Shown piece after piece: positions 32,065 to 39,234 of a DNA stretch of 49,119 nt. Location of the stretch: contig NZ_MULI01000056.1 of assembly GCF_002939385.1 (NCBI RefSeq), forward strand, positions 1-49,119, read 5' to 3'. The stretch comes from Streptomyces sp. MH60. GTDB taxonomy: Bacteria > Actinomycetota > Actinomycetes > Streptomycetales > Streptomycetaceae. The position numbers were made by a program, and so were the translations under genes. The notes under the pieces are model-generated. The model ran no database searches. It was not told where the DNA came from and saw only the letters and a program-made list of their open reading frames with translations. How positions within the stretch are numbered: position 1 is the stretch's first letter; each line of letters opens with the position of its first letter.

Positions 32065-32973
32065 TCAGACGGCGACCTCGTGGGCGTACGGCGGTTCCGC
32101 GCCCGCACGGGAACAGGTGACCGCCGCCGCGTGGGCGGCGAAGCCCAGCAGCCCCGCCCAGCCGTCAGGGCCCAGGGAGGCCACGGCCGCGTCACCGAGG
32201 GCGTCCCGTGCCGCGAGGCCGTGCAGGAGCGCCGCGTTCACCGTGTCGCCCGCGCCGATCGTGTCCACCACCTCGACGGGCTCGCCCGGCACCGTGTACT
32301 CGCCCCCGCCCCGGGTGAACGCCGTCAGGCCGTCGCCGCCCCGGGTGACCACGACCGCCGCCGGTCCCGCCGCGAGCCACTCACGGGGTGTGCCGCCGAG
32401 CCACTCGGCGTCCTCGGCGGACAGCTTCAGCAGCGACACCGACGGCAGCCAGCTCTTGAACCGGGCCCGGTAGGCGTCCGGGTCCGGGATCAGCCCGGCC
32501 CGGATGTTCGGGTCCAGGGCCGTGAACACGCCCCGCGCGGCCGTCTCGCGCAGCAGTTCCTCGTACGCGCTCGCGCCCGGCTCCAGCACCAGGGAACAGG
32601 TCCCGAAGGAGACGGCCCGGGTGCCGGGCGGCAGACCGGCGGGCAGCGCGAACAGCCGGTCGGCCGTCCCGTCCACGTAGAAGGAGTACGCGGCCGAGCC
32701 GTGCGCGTCGAGCGAGGCGACGGCAAGAGTGGTCGGCTCGGCCCCGCGCTGCACCGGCGAGACGTCCACGCCGGTCTCGCGCAGCCGGTCGAGCAGCGCC
32801 TCGCCGAAGGCGTCGTACGACACCCGGGAGCAGAACGCGGTGGGCGAGCCGAGGCGGCCCAGTGCGACGGCCGTGTTGTACGGGCCGCCGCCGAGCGCGG
32901 GCCGCAGGGCGGCGAGGGCGCCCGTGCCCTGCGGTACCAGGTCGATCAGTGCCTCACCGGCGACGACGATCAC
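32065..32973 (-). CDS. PfkB-family sugar kinase (fructokinase-like)
   Basis: The GTG at 32973 overlaps the TGA of the LacI gene as GTGA. The 302-residue protein has the ribokinase/fructokinase layout. It opens with VVAGEALIDLVP, then the first PfkB signature (LGGGPYNTAVALGRLG), a TALDPNIRAGLI strand and the second signature DTIGAGDTVNAALLHGLAA with the catalytic Asp. Fructokinases of this type phosphorylate fructose from sucrose or mannitol breakdown. The regulator upstream carries a perfect LacI operator, so this is likely a sugar-inducible pair. Confidence 0.9.
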   Translation of the reverse strand: MIVVAGEALIDLVPQGTGALAALRPALGGGPYNTAVALGRLGSPTAFCSRVSYDAFGEALLDRLRETGVDVSPVQRGAEPTTLAVASLDAHGSAAYSFYVDGTADRLFALPAGLPPGTRAVSFGTCSLVLEPGASAYEELLRETAARGVFTALDPNIRAGLIPDPDAYRARFKSWLPSVSLLKLSAEDAEWLGGTPREWLAAGPAAVVVTRGGDGLTAFTRGGGEYTVPGEPVEVVDTIGAGDTVNAALLHGLAARDALGDAAVASLGPDGWAGLLGFAAHAAAVTCSRAGAEPPYAHEVAV

Positions 32974-34055
32974 GGGAGGGTCCTTTCGTGGGCTTTGGCG
33001 TGGGCTTGTCCGGACTGCGCGGAGAGCGGTGCGGGCTGCTCGGCGCAGCCGCAGGAGTCGCGGTGGACGAAGGCGCAGGGCAGCCGCAGGGTCCGCGCGG
33101 GCCGGTCCGGTGCGGCGAGCCGTTCGAGGAGCAGCAGGACGGCCCGCACCCCGATGTCCCTGCTGGGCTGGGCGACGGCGGTGAGCCGGGGCGAGAAGAG
33201 GTCCGCCCAGGCGAAGTCGTCGAAGCAGCACAGCGCGAGGTCGCCGGGCACGGACAGACCCCGGTCCCGCAGGGCGCGCAGGGCGCCGATGGTCATCGCG
33301 TTGTTGGCGGTGACCAGCGCGGTGGGCGGCACCGCCAGGGAGAGCAGGTCCGCCGTGGCCCGTTCGCCGCCGGCCGCCTCGGAGTCGCCGTGCACCAGCA
33401 GCCGCTCGTCGAAGGGCAGCCCGGCGGCGGCGAGGCCGTGCCGGTATCCGGTGATCCGTTCCCGGGTGCTGTTGAGCCCCGGCCGGCCCGCGACCAGGCC
33501 GATCCGGCGGTGTCCCAGCCCGGCGAGATGGCCCACCAGCCGGGTCGTCGGCTCGGCGCTCTCGGCGCAGACCTGGTCGAAGCGCGGGGCGTCCTCGCCC
33601 TCCGGCACGTCGACGATCCGGTCGAGGAACACGGCCGGCACCCGGTGGCGCGTGAGGTAGGCGACGAGATCCCGGGGCTCGGCGGAGGGCGCGACGATCA
33701 TGCCGTCCACCCGCCGCTCGTGCAGCAGCTGGACCACCTTGCGTTCGTGCCCGGGGTCGTCGTGCGGATCGGCGATGAGCAGGCTGTATCCGTGCTCCAG
33801 GGCACTGGCCTCGACGCCCTGGAGGATCTCCGTGAAGTACGGGTTGCTGATCGCCGACACCGCGAGTCCGATGGAGCGGGTGCGAGAGGTCACCAGGGAA
33901 CGGGCCAGGGTGTTCGCGGTGTAGCCCAGCTCCTCCACGGCGTCCAGCACCGCCCGGCGGGTGTGCGGCAGCACCGGGCGGGTCTCGTTGAGCACGTGCG
34001 AGACGGTCGCCACGGACACCCCGGCGCTCCGTGCGACATCGGCCATGGTCGCCAC
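32970..34055 (-). CDS. LacI-family transcriptional regulator
   Basis: The GTG at 34055 follows AGGGGGA and gives 361 residues. The N-terminal helix-turn-helix is MADVARSAGVSVATVSHVLNETRPVLPHTRRAVLDAVEELGY, with the hinge helix NTLARSLV. The periplasmic-binding-protein-like sugar domain (IGLAVSAISNPYFTEILQGVEASALEHGYSLLIAD to the AVAQPSRDIG region) makes up the rest. It is translationally coupled to the fructokinase. A 28-bp palindrome 61 nt upstream is its probable autoregulatory operator, expected to be released by a sugar or sugar phosphate. Confidence 0.93.
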   Translation of the reverse strand: MATMADVARSAGVSVATVSHVLNETRPVLPHTRRAVLDAVEELGYTANTLARSLVTSRTRSIGLAVSAISNPYFTEILQGVEASALEHGYSLLIADPHDDPGHERKVVQLLHERRVDGMIVAPSAEPRDLVAYLTRHRVPAVFLDRIVDVPEGEDAPRFDQVCAESAEPTTRLVGHLAGLGHRRIGLVAGRPGLNSTRERITGYRHGLAAAGLPFDERLLVHGDSEAAGGERATADLLSLAVPPTALVTANNAMTIGALRALRDRGLSVPGDLALCCFDDFAWADLFSPRLTAVAQPSRDIGVRAVLLLLERLAAPDRPARTLRLPCAFVHRDSCGCAEQPAPLSAQSGQAHAKAHERTLP

Positions 34056-34115
34056 CGGCGTCCCCCTTCGCGTGCGGTCGGGCCGTGGCCGGACCGTACC
34101 CCATGTCCCGGGGTC

Positions 34116-34143
34116 GCGTAAACGCTTGCGCAAGCGTTTACGC
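34116..34143. promoter_or_regulatory. 28-bp perfect palindrome, LacI-type operator
   Basis: The sequence is perfectly self-complementary about position 34129.5 and contains AAACGCTTGC-GCAAGCGTTT, the standard LacI-family operator form. It lies 61 nt before the LacI gene and about 170 nt before the divergent Rieske gene, so it may control both. Confidence 0.88.
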
Positions 34144-34316
34144 GGCCTCACTGGAGACCTCACCGAAGACCCCGCCGCAGACCTTCGCGCCCGGGCCACC
34201 CGCCCCGCGGGATGTCCCGCGTCGCCGGATATCGTCGCCCTGCACCCGCACGCCACACCCGCACGCCCCGCCCCGCCCCGCCCCAGCCCCTGCCCGTCCC
34301 GACCAGTGGAGATCCC

Positions 34317-34742
34317 ATGTCCGGCCGTCCCGCCCCGAGCCGCCGTACCGTCCTGCGTTCGGCGGCCGCCACGCCCTTCGTCGGCCTCGGCCTGGCCGCC
34401 TGCTCCCCGGGCGACGACGGTGCCGCGCCGACCAAGCCGACCGCGCCCGTGGACCTCGGCCCGGACGGGGAGGTCGCCAAGGGCGCGACCAAGCTCTTCC
34501 CGGACGGCAACGTGGTGGTCAGCCGGGCCGCGGACGGTTCCCTGAAGGCGTTCAGCACGGTGTGCACGCACGCGGGGTGCCCCATCAAGAAGCTGGAGGG
34601 GACCAAGCTCGTCTGCGGTTGCCACGGCAGCGAGTTCGACGCCCGCACCGGTGAGGTGCTGCACGCCCCGGCGACCGTGCCGCTCGTCGAACTGCCCGTC
34701 GAGGTGAAGCAGGGCCGGATCGTCGCGAGCCCGGGGACCTGA
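34317..34742 (+). CDS. Rieske 2Fe-2S protein, probable Tat lipoprotein
   Basis: The 141-residue protein has a twin-arginine signal (PSRRTVLRSAAATP) ending in a lipobox (GLAAC), so it is probably exported folded by Tat and lipid-anchored. The mature part has the two Rieske ligand blocks CTHAGC and CGCHGSEF, each with one Cys and one His binding the cluster, in the usual C-x-H then C-x2-H layout. Such isolated Rieske proteins pass electrons in the outer face of the membrane, but no cytochrome or oxygenase is encoded beside it. ATG 34317 follows TGGAG. It diverges from the LacI gene. Confidence 0.9.
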   Translation: MSGRPAPSRRTVLRSAAATPFVGLGLAACSPGDDGAAPTKPTAPVDLGPDGEVAKGATKLFPDGNVVVSRAADGSLKAFSTVCTHAGCPIKKLEGTKLVCGCHGSEFDARTGEVLHAPATVPLVELPVEVKQGRIVASPGT

Positions 34743-34772
34743 CCGGCAGGGGGCGGCGTGCTCCCGGGCGTC

Positions 34773-35723
34773 CTACTCCCAGTCCCAGCCGATCCCCAGC
34801 ATCCCCGACCTGACCCGCGGCTCCACGAGGTGCACCGAGTGGTGCCGTCCGCTGAGCACCAGCTCCTGCCGGCCGCCGCGCGGGGCCGCCGGGGAGTGCT
34901 GCGTGAACCGGTGGCAGCGCACCGGCAGGGCCGCGACGTCGAACCGCACCTGGAGCGCGTACTGCCCGCCCGCCGTGCCGAGCCCGCGGACGTACTCGCG
35001 GGACACACCGGCCGTGCCGTCCTCGACGCCGTAGCGGAAGAGGTGGGTGTCGCCCGCCCGCAGCCGGGTGTCGAAGAGCAGCTCCGTCACGAGGACACCC
35101 GTCTCGTCGTGGGTGCGGACGCGTCCCGTGCGGCAGTTCTCCAGCGCGTGGACGGCCATCCGCGCGGGGACGCATCCCGGATCGCCGTAATGGACGGCGA
35201 CGAAGCGGTCGACGCCGTCGCGGTGGGCGCGGACGATGAGGTGCGACTCGCGTTCCGCCAGCTCACGGCCGGACCCGATCCGGATTCGTTCGTGGTGCCC
35301 GAGGGTGTGCACCCCGCCGTCCGGCACCAGGTGCCCCAGCTCGGCCAGCAGCCGGTCCAGGACGCCCGAGGCCGCCAGGTGGGCACGGTAGGAGCGGCCC
35401 GCGGGCCGTCGGTCCGCGGTCTCCGCGTCGGCCTCGGAGAGCAGGCGTATCAGCGACTCCTCGGGCAACTGGAGTATCTCCTCCAGAGCCCGCACGGCGC
35501 GCAGGGACTCCGGGCGCTGCGGACGCCGGGCGCCCTGCTGCCAGTAGCTCAGACTCGTGACGCCCACCTTCACCCCGTGGCGCGACAGGTGGTGCTGCAC
35601 GCGCTGCAACGGCAGTCCGCGGGCGGCGATCGCCGCCCGCAGGGCGACGTGGAAGGGGCCACCGCGCAGGGCCGAGTCGAGTTGCGCGGTGGCGACGTCC
35701 GCGTGCTGTGTGGCGTGCGGCAT
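34773..35723 (-). CDS. Helix-turn-helix-like regulator of unknown type
   Basis: The 316-residue protein begins with a region resembling a helix-turn-helix (LRAAIAARGLPLQRVQHHLSRHGVKVGVTSLSYWQQGARRPQRPESLRAVRALEEIL). It continues with an unfamiliar mixed alpha/beta domain containing FVAVHYGDPGCVPARMAVHALENCRTGRV and LVTELLFDTRLRAGDTHLFRYGVEDG. I do not recognise the C-terminal domain. The protein has no signal peptide or membrane segment. The start ATG is preceded by GAAGGGG. It converges on the Rieske gene, and a palindrome-rich 351-bp region separates it from uvrC. Confidence 0.75.
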   Translation of the reverse strand: MPHATQHADVATAQLDSALRGGPFHVALRAAIAARGLPLQRVQHHLSRHGVKVGVTSLSYWQQGARRPQRPESLRAVRALEEILQLPEESLIRLLSEADAETADRRPAGRSYRAHLAASGVLDRLLAELGHLVPDGGVHTLGHHERIRIGSGRELAERESHLIVRAHRDGVDRFVAVHYGDPGCVPARMAVHALENCRTGRVRTHDETGVLVTELLFDTRLRAGDTHLFRYGVEDGTAGVSREYVRGLGTAGGQYALQVRFDVAALPVRCHRFTQHSPAAPRGGRQELVLSGRHHSVHLVEPRVRSGMLGIGWDWE

Positions 35724-36044
35724 GCAGGGGCCCTTCTGTGAAGTTCACGACGGCTGGTCAGACCGTCGACACGGATCGGCCGGGGCCGCCCGCCCCCGTC
35801 GCGGCGCAGAGGTCTTCACATCCGTACGCCGCGCTTCAGGGCCCCGAGTCCCCCCGCATTGAAGCGTGTTGGCCTAGTCCCGACAACACCTGGCGCCCGA
35901 CCGTCGTGCGCTCCTGGCCGAGAACGCACGGGCCCGCCGTCCCGGGGGCCACGGGGCGTGACCGACCGGCCCCGCACCGTCCTCACCGCCCTTCGCCGCG
36001 GGCTGTCCACAGGGGCCCGGCCCGTCGTCCACAGCCCCGCCGAA
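35724..36044. promoter_or_regulatory. Intergenic region upstream of uvrC
   Basis: This region holds a palindrome GTGAA-G-TTCAC (35738-35748), a short CGACGG/CCGTCG stem just after it, and two DnaA-box-like sequences, CTGTCCACA (36003-36011) and TCGTCCACA (36025-36033). No gene is evident. It ends just before the uvrC damage promoter. Confidence 0.55.
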
Positions 36045-36067
36045 GTGTCGGTCCGCGCCAGTAGGGT
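36045..36067 (+). promoter_or_regulatory. RecA-NDp (PafBC-type) DNA-damage promoter of uvrC
   Basis: GTGTCGGTC (36045-36053), eight bases, then TAGGGT (36062-36067) follow the consensus with a G at the variable R position and two further changes in the upstream box. The uvrC ATG is 7 nt after the -10 box, predicting a leaderless message. Confidence 0.65.
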
Positions 36068-36074
36068 GTGAGTC

Positions 36075-38207
36075 ATGGCCGACCCCTCCAGCTACCGCCC
36101 CAGGCCGGGAGAGATCCCGGACTCCCCGGGGGTGTACAGGTTCCGTGACGAGCACCGCCGGGTGATCTACGTCGGAAAGGCGAAGAGCCTGCGCCAGCGC
36201 CTGGCGAACTACTTCCAGGACCTGGCGAACCTGCACCCGCGCACCCGCACCATGGTCACGACGGCCGCGTCCGTGGAATGGACGGTGGTGTCCACGGAGG
36301 TCGAGGCGCTGCAGCTGGAGTACTCCTGGATCAAGGAGTACGACCCCCGGTTCAACGTCAAGTACCGCGACGACAAGAGCTACCCGTACCTCGCGGTGAC
36401 GATGAACGAGGAGTTCCCGCGCGTCCAGGTGATGCGCGGCCAGAAGAAGAAGGGCGTGCGCTACTTCGGGCCGTACGGGCACGCCTGGGCGATCCGCGAC
36501 ACGGTCGACCTGCTGCTGCGCGTCTTCCCGGTGCGCACCTGCTCCGCGGGCGTCTTCAAGAACGCCGCCCGCACCGGCCGCCCCTGTCTGCTCGGCTACA
36601 TCGGCAAGTGCTCGGCGCCCTGCGTCGGCCGCATCACCCCCGACGACCACTGGGACCTGGCCGACGAGTTCTGCGACTTCATGGCCGGCCGCACCGGTAC
36701 CTACCTGCGCCGCCTGGAGCGGCAGATGGCCGAGGCGGCCGAGGACATGGAGTACGAGCGGGCGGCGCGCCTGCGGGACGACATCGGGGCCCTCAAGAAG
36801 GCCATGGAGAAGAGCGCGGTGGTGCTCGCCGACGCCACCGACGCCGACCTGATCGCCGTCGCCGAGGACGAGCTGGAGGCGGCCGTCCAGATCTTCCACG
36901 TGCGCGGCGGACGCGTGCGCGGTCAGCGCGGCTGGGTCACCGACAAGGTCGAGGAGGTCACCACCGGCGCCCTCGTCGAGCACGCCCTCCAGCAGCTGTA
37001 CGGTGAGGAGAGCGGCGACGCCGTCCCCAAGGAGGTCCTGGTCCCCGCGCTGCCCGACCCGGTGGAGCCCGTCCAGCAGTGGCTGACCGAGCGGCGCGGG
37101 TCGGGAGTGTCGCTGCGCATCCCGCAGCGCGGCGACAAGAAGGCGCTGATGGAGACCGTCCAGCGCAACGCCCAGCAGGCCCTCGTCCTGCACAAGACCA
37201 AGCGCGCCTCCGACCTCACGACGCGCTCGCGCGCGCTGGAGGAGATCGCCGAGGCCCTCGACCTCGACAGCGCCCCGCTGCGGATCGAGTGCTACGACAT
37301 CTCCCACCTCCAGGGCGACGACGTCGTGGCCTCCATGGTCGTCTTCGAGGACGGGCTGGCCCGGAAGAGCGAATACCGGCGGTTCCAGATCAAGGGCTTC
37401 GAGGGACAGGACGACGTCCGTTCCATGCACGAGGTCATCACCCGCCGCTTCCGCCGCTACCTCGCCGAGAAGGAGAAGACCGGCGAGTGGGCGGACGGCG
37501 AGGGACTGACCGACGGCGACCGGCAGGCGGACGGCGCGGACGGCGTGGGCGGTGCGGGCGCCGCGGATGACGCCGCGGCACTCACGGACGGCCCCGCGCT
37601 CAAGGACGACGACGGCCGGCCCAAGCGGTTCGCCTACCCGCCGCAGCTCGTCGTCGTCGACGGCGGGCAGCCGCAGGTCGCGGCCGCCCAGCGGGCGCTG
37701 GACGAACTGGGCATCGACGACATCGCCGTGTGCGGTCTCGCCAAGCGGCTGGAGGAGGTCTGGCTGCCCCGCGAGGACGACCCGGTCGTCCTGCCCCGCA
37801 CCAGCGAGGGCCTCTACCTGCTGCAACGGGTCCGCGACGAGGCCCACCGCTTCGCGATCACCTACCAGCGTGCCAAGCGCGCCAAGCGATTCCGCTCCAG
37901 TCCGCTGGACGACGTGCCCGGTCTGGGGGAGACCCGCAAACAGGCGCTGATCAAGCACTTCGGTTCGGTGAAGAAGCTGCGGTCGGCGACGATCGACCAG
38001 ATCTGCGAGGTGCCCGGCATAGGCCGCAAGACGGCCGAGACCGTCGCCGTGGCCCTCGCCCGGGCCACCCCGGCCGCGCCCGCCGTGAACACGGCGACCG
38101 GAGAGATCATGGATGAGGACGACGGGGCACCCGAGACGACGGCGGATGCCCCGGGGGAGCCCGTGTCCGCGGGCACCCCGGACGAACGACGGGGGCAGGA
38201 GAGATGA
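36075..38207 (+). CDS. uvrC: Excinuclease ABC subunit C
   Basis: The 710-residue protein begins with the GIY-YIG nuclease (GVY at 19-21 and IYVG at 31-34), which makes the 3' incision. The UVR motif (MEYERAARLRDDIGALKKAME) follows, then the RNase-H-like domain (LRIECYDISHLQGDDVVASMVVFEDG) for the 5' incision, and two helix-hairpin-helix motifs (DDVPGLGETRKQALIKHFGS, CEVPGIGRKTAETVAVAL). An insertion of about 55 Asp/Gly/Ala-rich residues precedes the PPQLVVVDGG strand. The stop overlaps the rapZ ATG (ATGA). Confidence 0.97.
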   Translation: MADPSSYRPRPGEIPDSPGVYRFRDEHRRVIYVGKAKSLRQRLANYFQDLANLHPRTRTMVTTAASVEWTVVSTEVEALQLEYSWIKEYDPRFNVKYRDDKSYPYLAVTMNEEFPRVQVMRGQKKKGVRYFGPYGHAWAIRDTVDLLLRVFPVRTCSAGVFKNAARTGRPCLLGYIGKCSAPCVGRITPDDHWDLADEFCDFMAGRTGTYLRRLERQMAEAAEDMEYERAARLRDDIGALKKAMEKSAVVLADATDADLIAVAEDELEAAVQIFHVRGGRVRGQRGWVTDKVEEVTTGALVEHALQQLYGEESGDAVPKEVLVPALPDPVEPVQQWLTERRGSGVSLRIPQRGDKKALMETVQRNAQQALVLHKTKRASDLTTRSRALEEIAEALDLDSAPLRIECYDISHLQGDDVVASMVVFEDGLARKSEYRRFQIKGFEGQDDVRSMHEVITRRFRRYLAEKEKTGEWADGEGLTDGDRQADGADGVGGAGAADDAAALTDGPALKDDDGRPKRFAYPPQLVVVDGGQPQVAAAQRALDELGIDDIAVCGLAKRLEEVWLPREDDPVVLPRTSEGLYLLQRVRDEAHRFAITYQRAKRAKRFRSSPLDDVPGLGETRKQALIKHFGSVKKLRSATIDQICEVPGIGRKTAETVAVALARATPAAPAVNTATGEIMDEDDGAPETTADAPGEPVSAGTPDERRGQER

Positions 38208-39220
38208 CCGAGCACGAGGCACGGCCCGCAGCGGGACGAGAACAGACACAGCCCGCGACGGGACGAGAACCGACCGGGCACACAGCCGAACGGGAACAGA
38301 CCCGCGACGACGGAGCACAGGTGAGTACGGGCAAGGAAACAGCCGGGGCGCACGAGGCGGCCATCCCCGAACTGGTGATCATCTCCGGCATGTCCGGGGC
38401 CGGCCGCTCGACGGCCGCCAAGTGCCTGGAGGACCTCGGCTGGTTCGTCGTCGACAACCTGCCGCCCGCGCTGATCCCCACCATGGTGGAGCTCGGCGCC
38501 CGCTCCCAGGGCAACGTGGCCCGCATCGCGGTGGTCGTCGACGTCCGCGGCCGGCGCTTCTTCGACAATCTGCGCGAGTCCCTCGCGGACCTCGACGCCC
38601 GCGGCGTCACCCGCCGGATCGTCTTCCTGGAGTCCTCGGACGACGCCCTGGTGCGCCGCTTCGAGTCGGTGCGCCGCCCGCACCCCCTCCAGGGCGACGG
38701 CCGGATCGTCGACGGCATCGCCGCCGAGCGCGCGCTCCTGCGCGAGCTGCGCGGCGACGCCGACCTGGTGATCGACACCTCCAGCCTGAACGTCCACGAG
38801 CTGCGCGCCAAGATGGACGCCCAGTTCGCCGGCGAGGAGGAGCCCGAGCTGCGGGCCACGGTGATGTCCTTCGGCTTCAAGTACGGCCTCCCGGTCGACG
38901 CCGACCTCGTCGTCGACATGCGCTTCCTGCCCAACCCGCACTGGGTCCCGGAGCTGCGCCCCTTCACCGGCCTCAACGAGGAGGTGTCGAGCTACGTCCT
39001 CAACCAGCCCGGGGCCAAGGAGTTCCTCGACCGCTATGCCGAGCTGCTCCAGCTGATCGCCGCGGGCTACCGTCGGGAGGGCAAGCGCTATGTGACCGTC
39101 GCCGTCGGCTGCACCGGCGGCAAGCACCGGTCCGTGGCCATGTCGGAGAAGCTCGCCGCCCGGCTCGCCGCCGAGGGCGTGGAGACGGTGGTCGTCCACC
39201 GGGACATGGGACGGGAATGA
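38204..39220 (+). CDS. rapZ: RapZ (YvcJ-family) nucleotide-binding adapter/RNase regulator
   Basis: The 338-residue protein has the RapZ P-loop GMSGAGRS (residues 62-69), then FFDNLRESLADLD, a FLESSDDALVRRFESVRRPHPL block and the C-terminal IGCTGGKHRSV-type signature (CTGGKHRSVAMSEKLA). RapZ proteins bind nucleotides and, in some bacteria, glucosamine-6-phosphate, and regulate cell-envelope precursor synthesis. The first 39 residues are a repetitive low-complexity extension, and a GTG at 38321 with GGAG upstream is a plausible alternative start. The gene is translationally coupled to uvrC and runs into yvcK. Confidence 0.93.
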   Translation: MTEHEARPAAGREQTQPATGREPTGHTAEREQTRDDGAQVSTGKETAGAHEAAIPELVIISGMSGAGRSTAAKCLEDLGWFVVDNLPPALIPTMVELGARSQGNVARIAVVVDVRGRRFFDNLRESLADLDARGVTRRIVFLESSDDALVRRFESVRRPHPLQGDGRIVDGIAAERALLRELRGDADLVIDTSSLNVHELRAKMDAQFAGEEEPELRATVMSFGFKYGLPVDADLVVDMRFLPNPHWVPELRPFTGLNEEVSSYVLNQPGAKEFLDRYAELLQLIAAGYRREGKRYVTVAVGCTGGKHRSVAMSEKLAARLAAEGVETVVVHRDMGRE

Positions 39221-39234
39221 CAGGGGAATGACAG
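39213..39234. repeat. 11-bp tandem duplication at the rapZ-yvcK junction
   Basis: GGGAATGACAG is present twice in a row, at 39213-39223 and 39224-39234. The first copy contains the rapZ stop TGA, the second the yvcK ATG. The duplicated ATG at 39217 opens a four-codon mini-ORF whose TGA overlaps the yvcK start. Confidence 0.9.

Noticed and set aside
36003..36033. Replication origin suggested by DnaA-box-like sequences
   Set aside because: There are only two boxes and no dnaA, dnaN or AT-rich region, so an origin is not supported.
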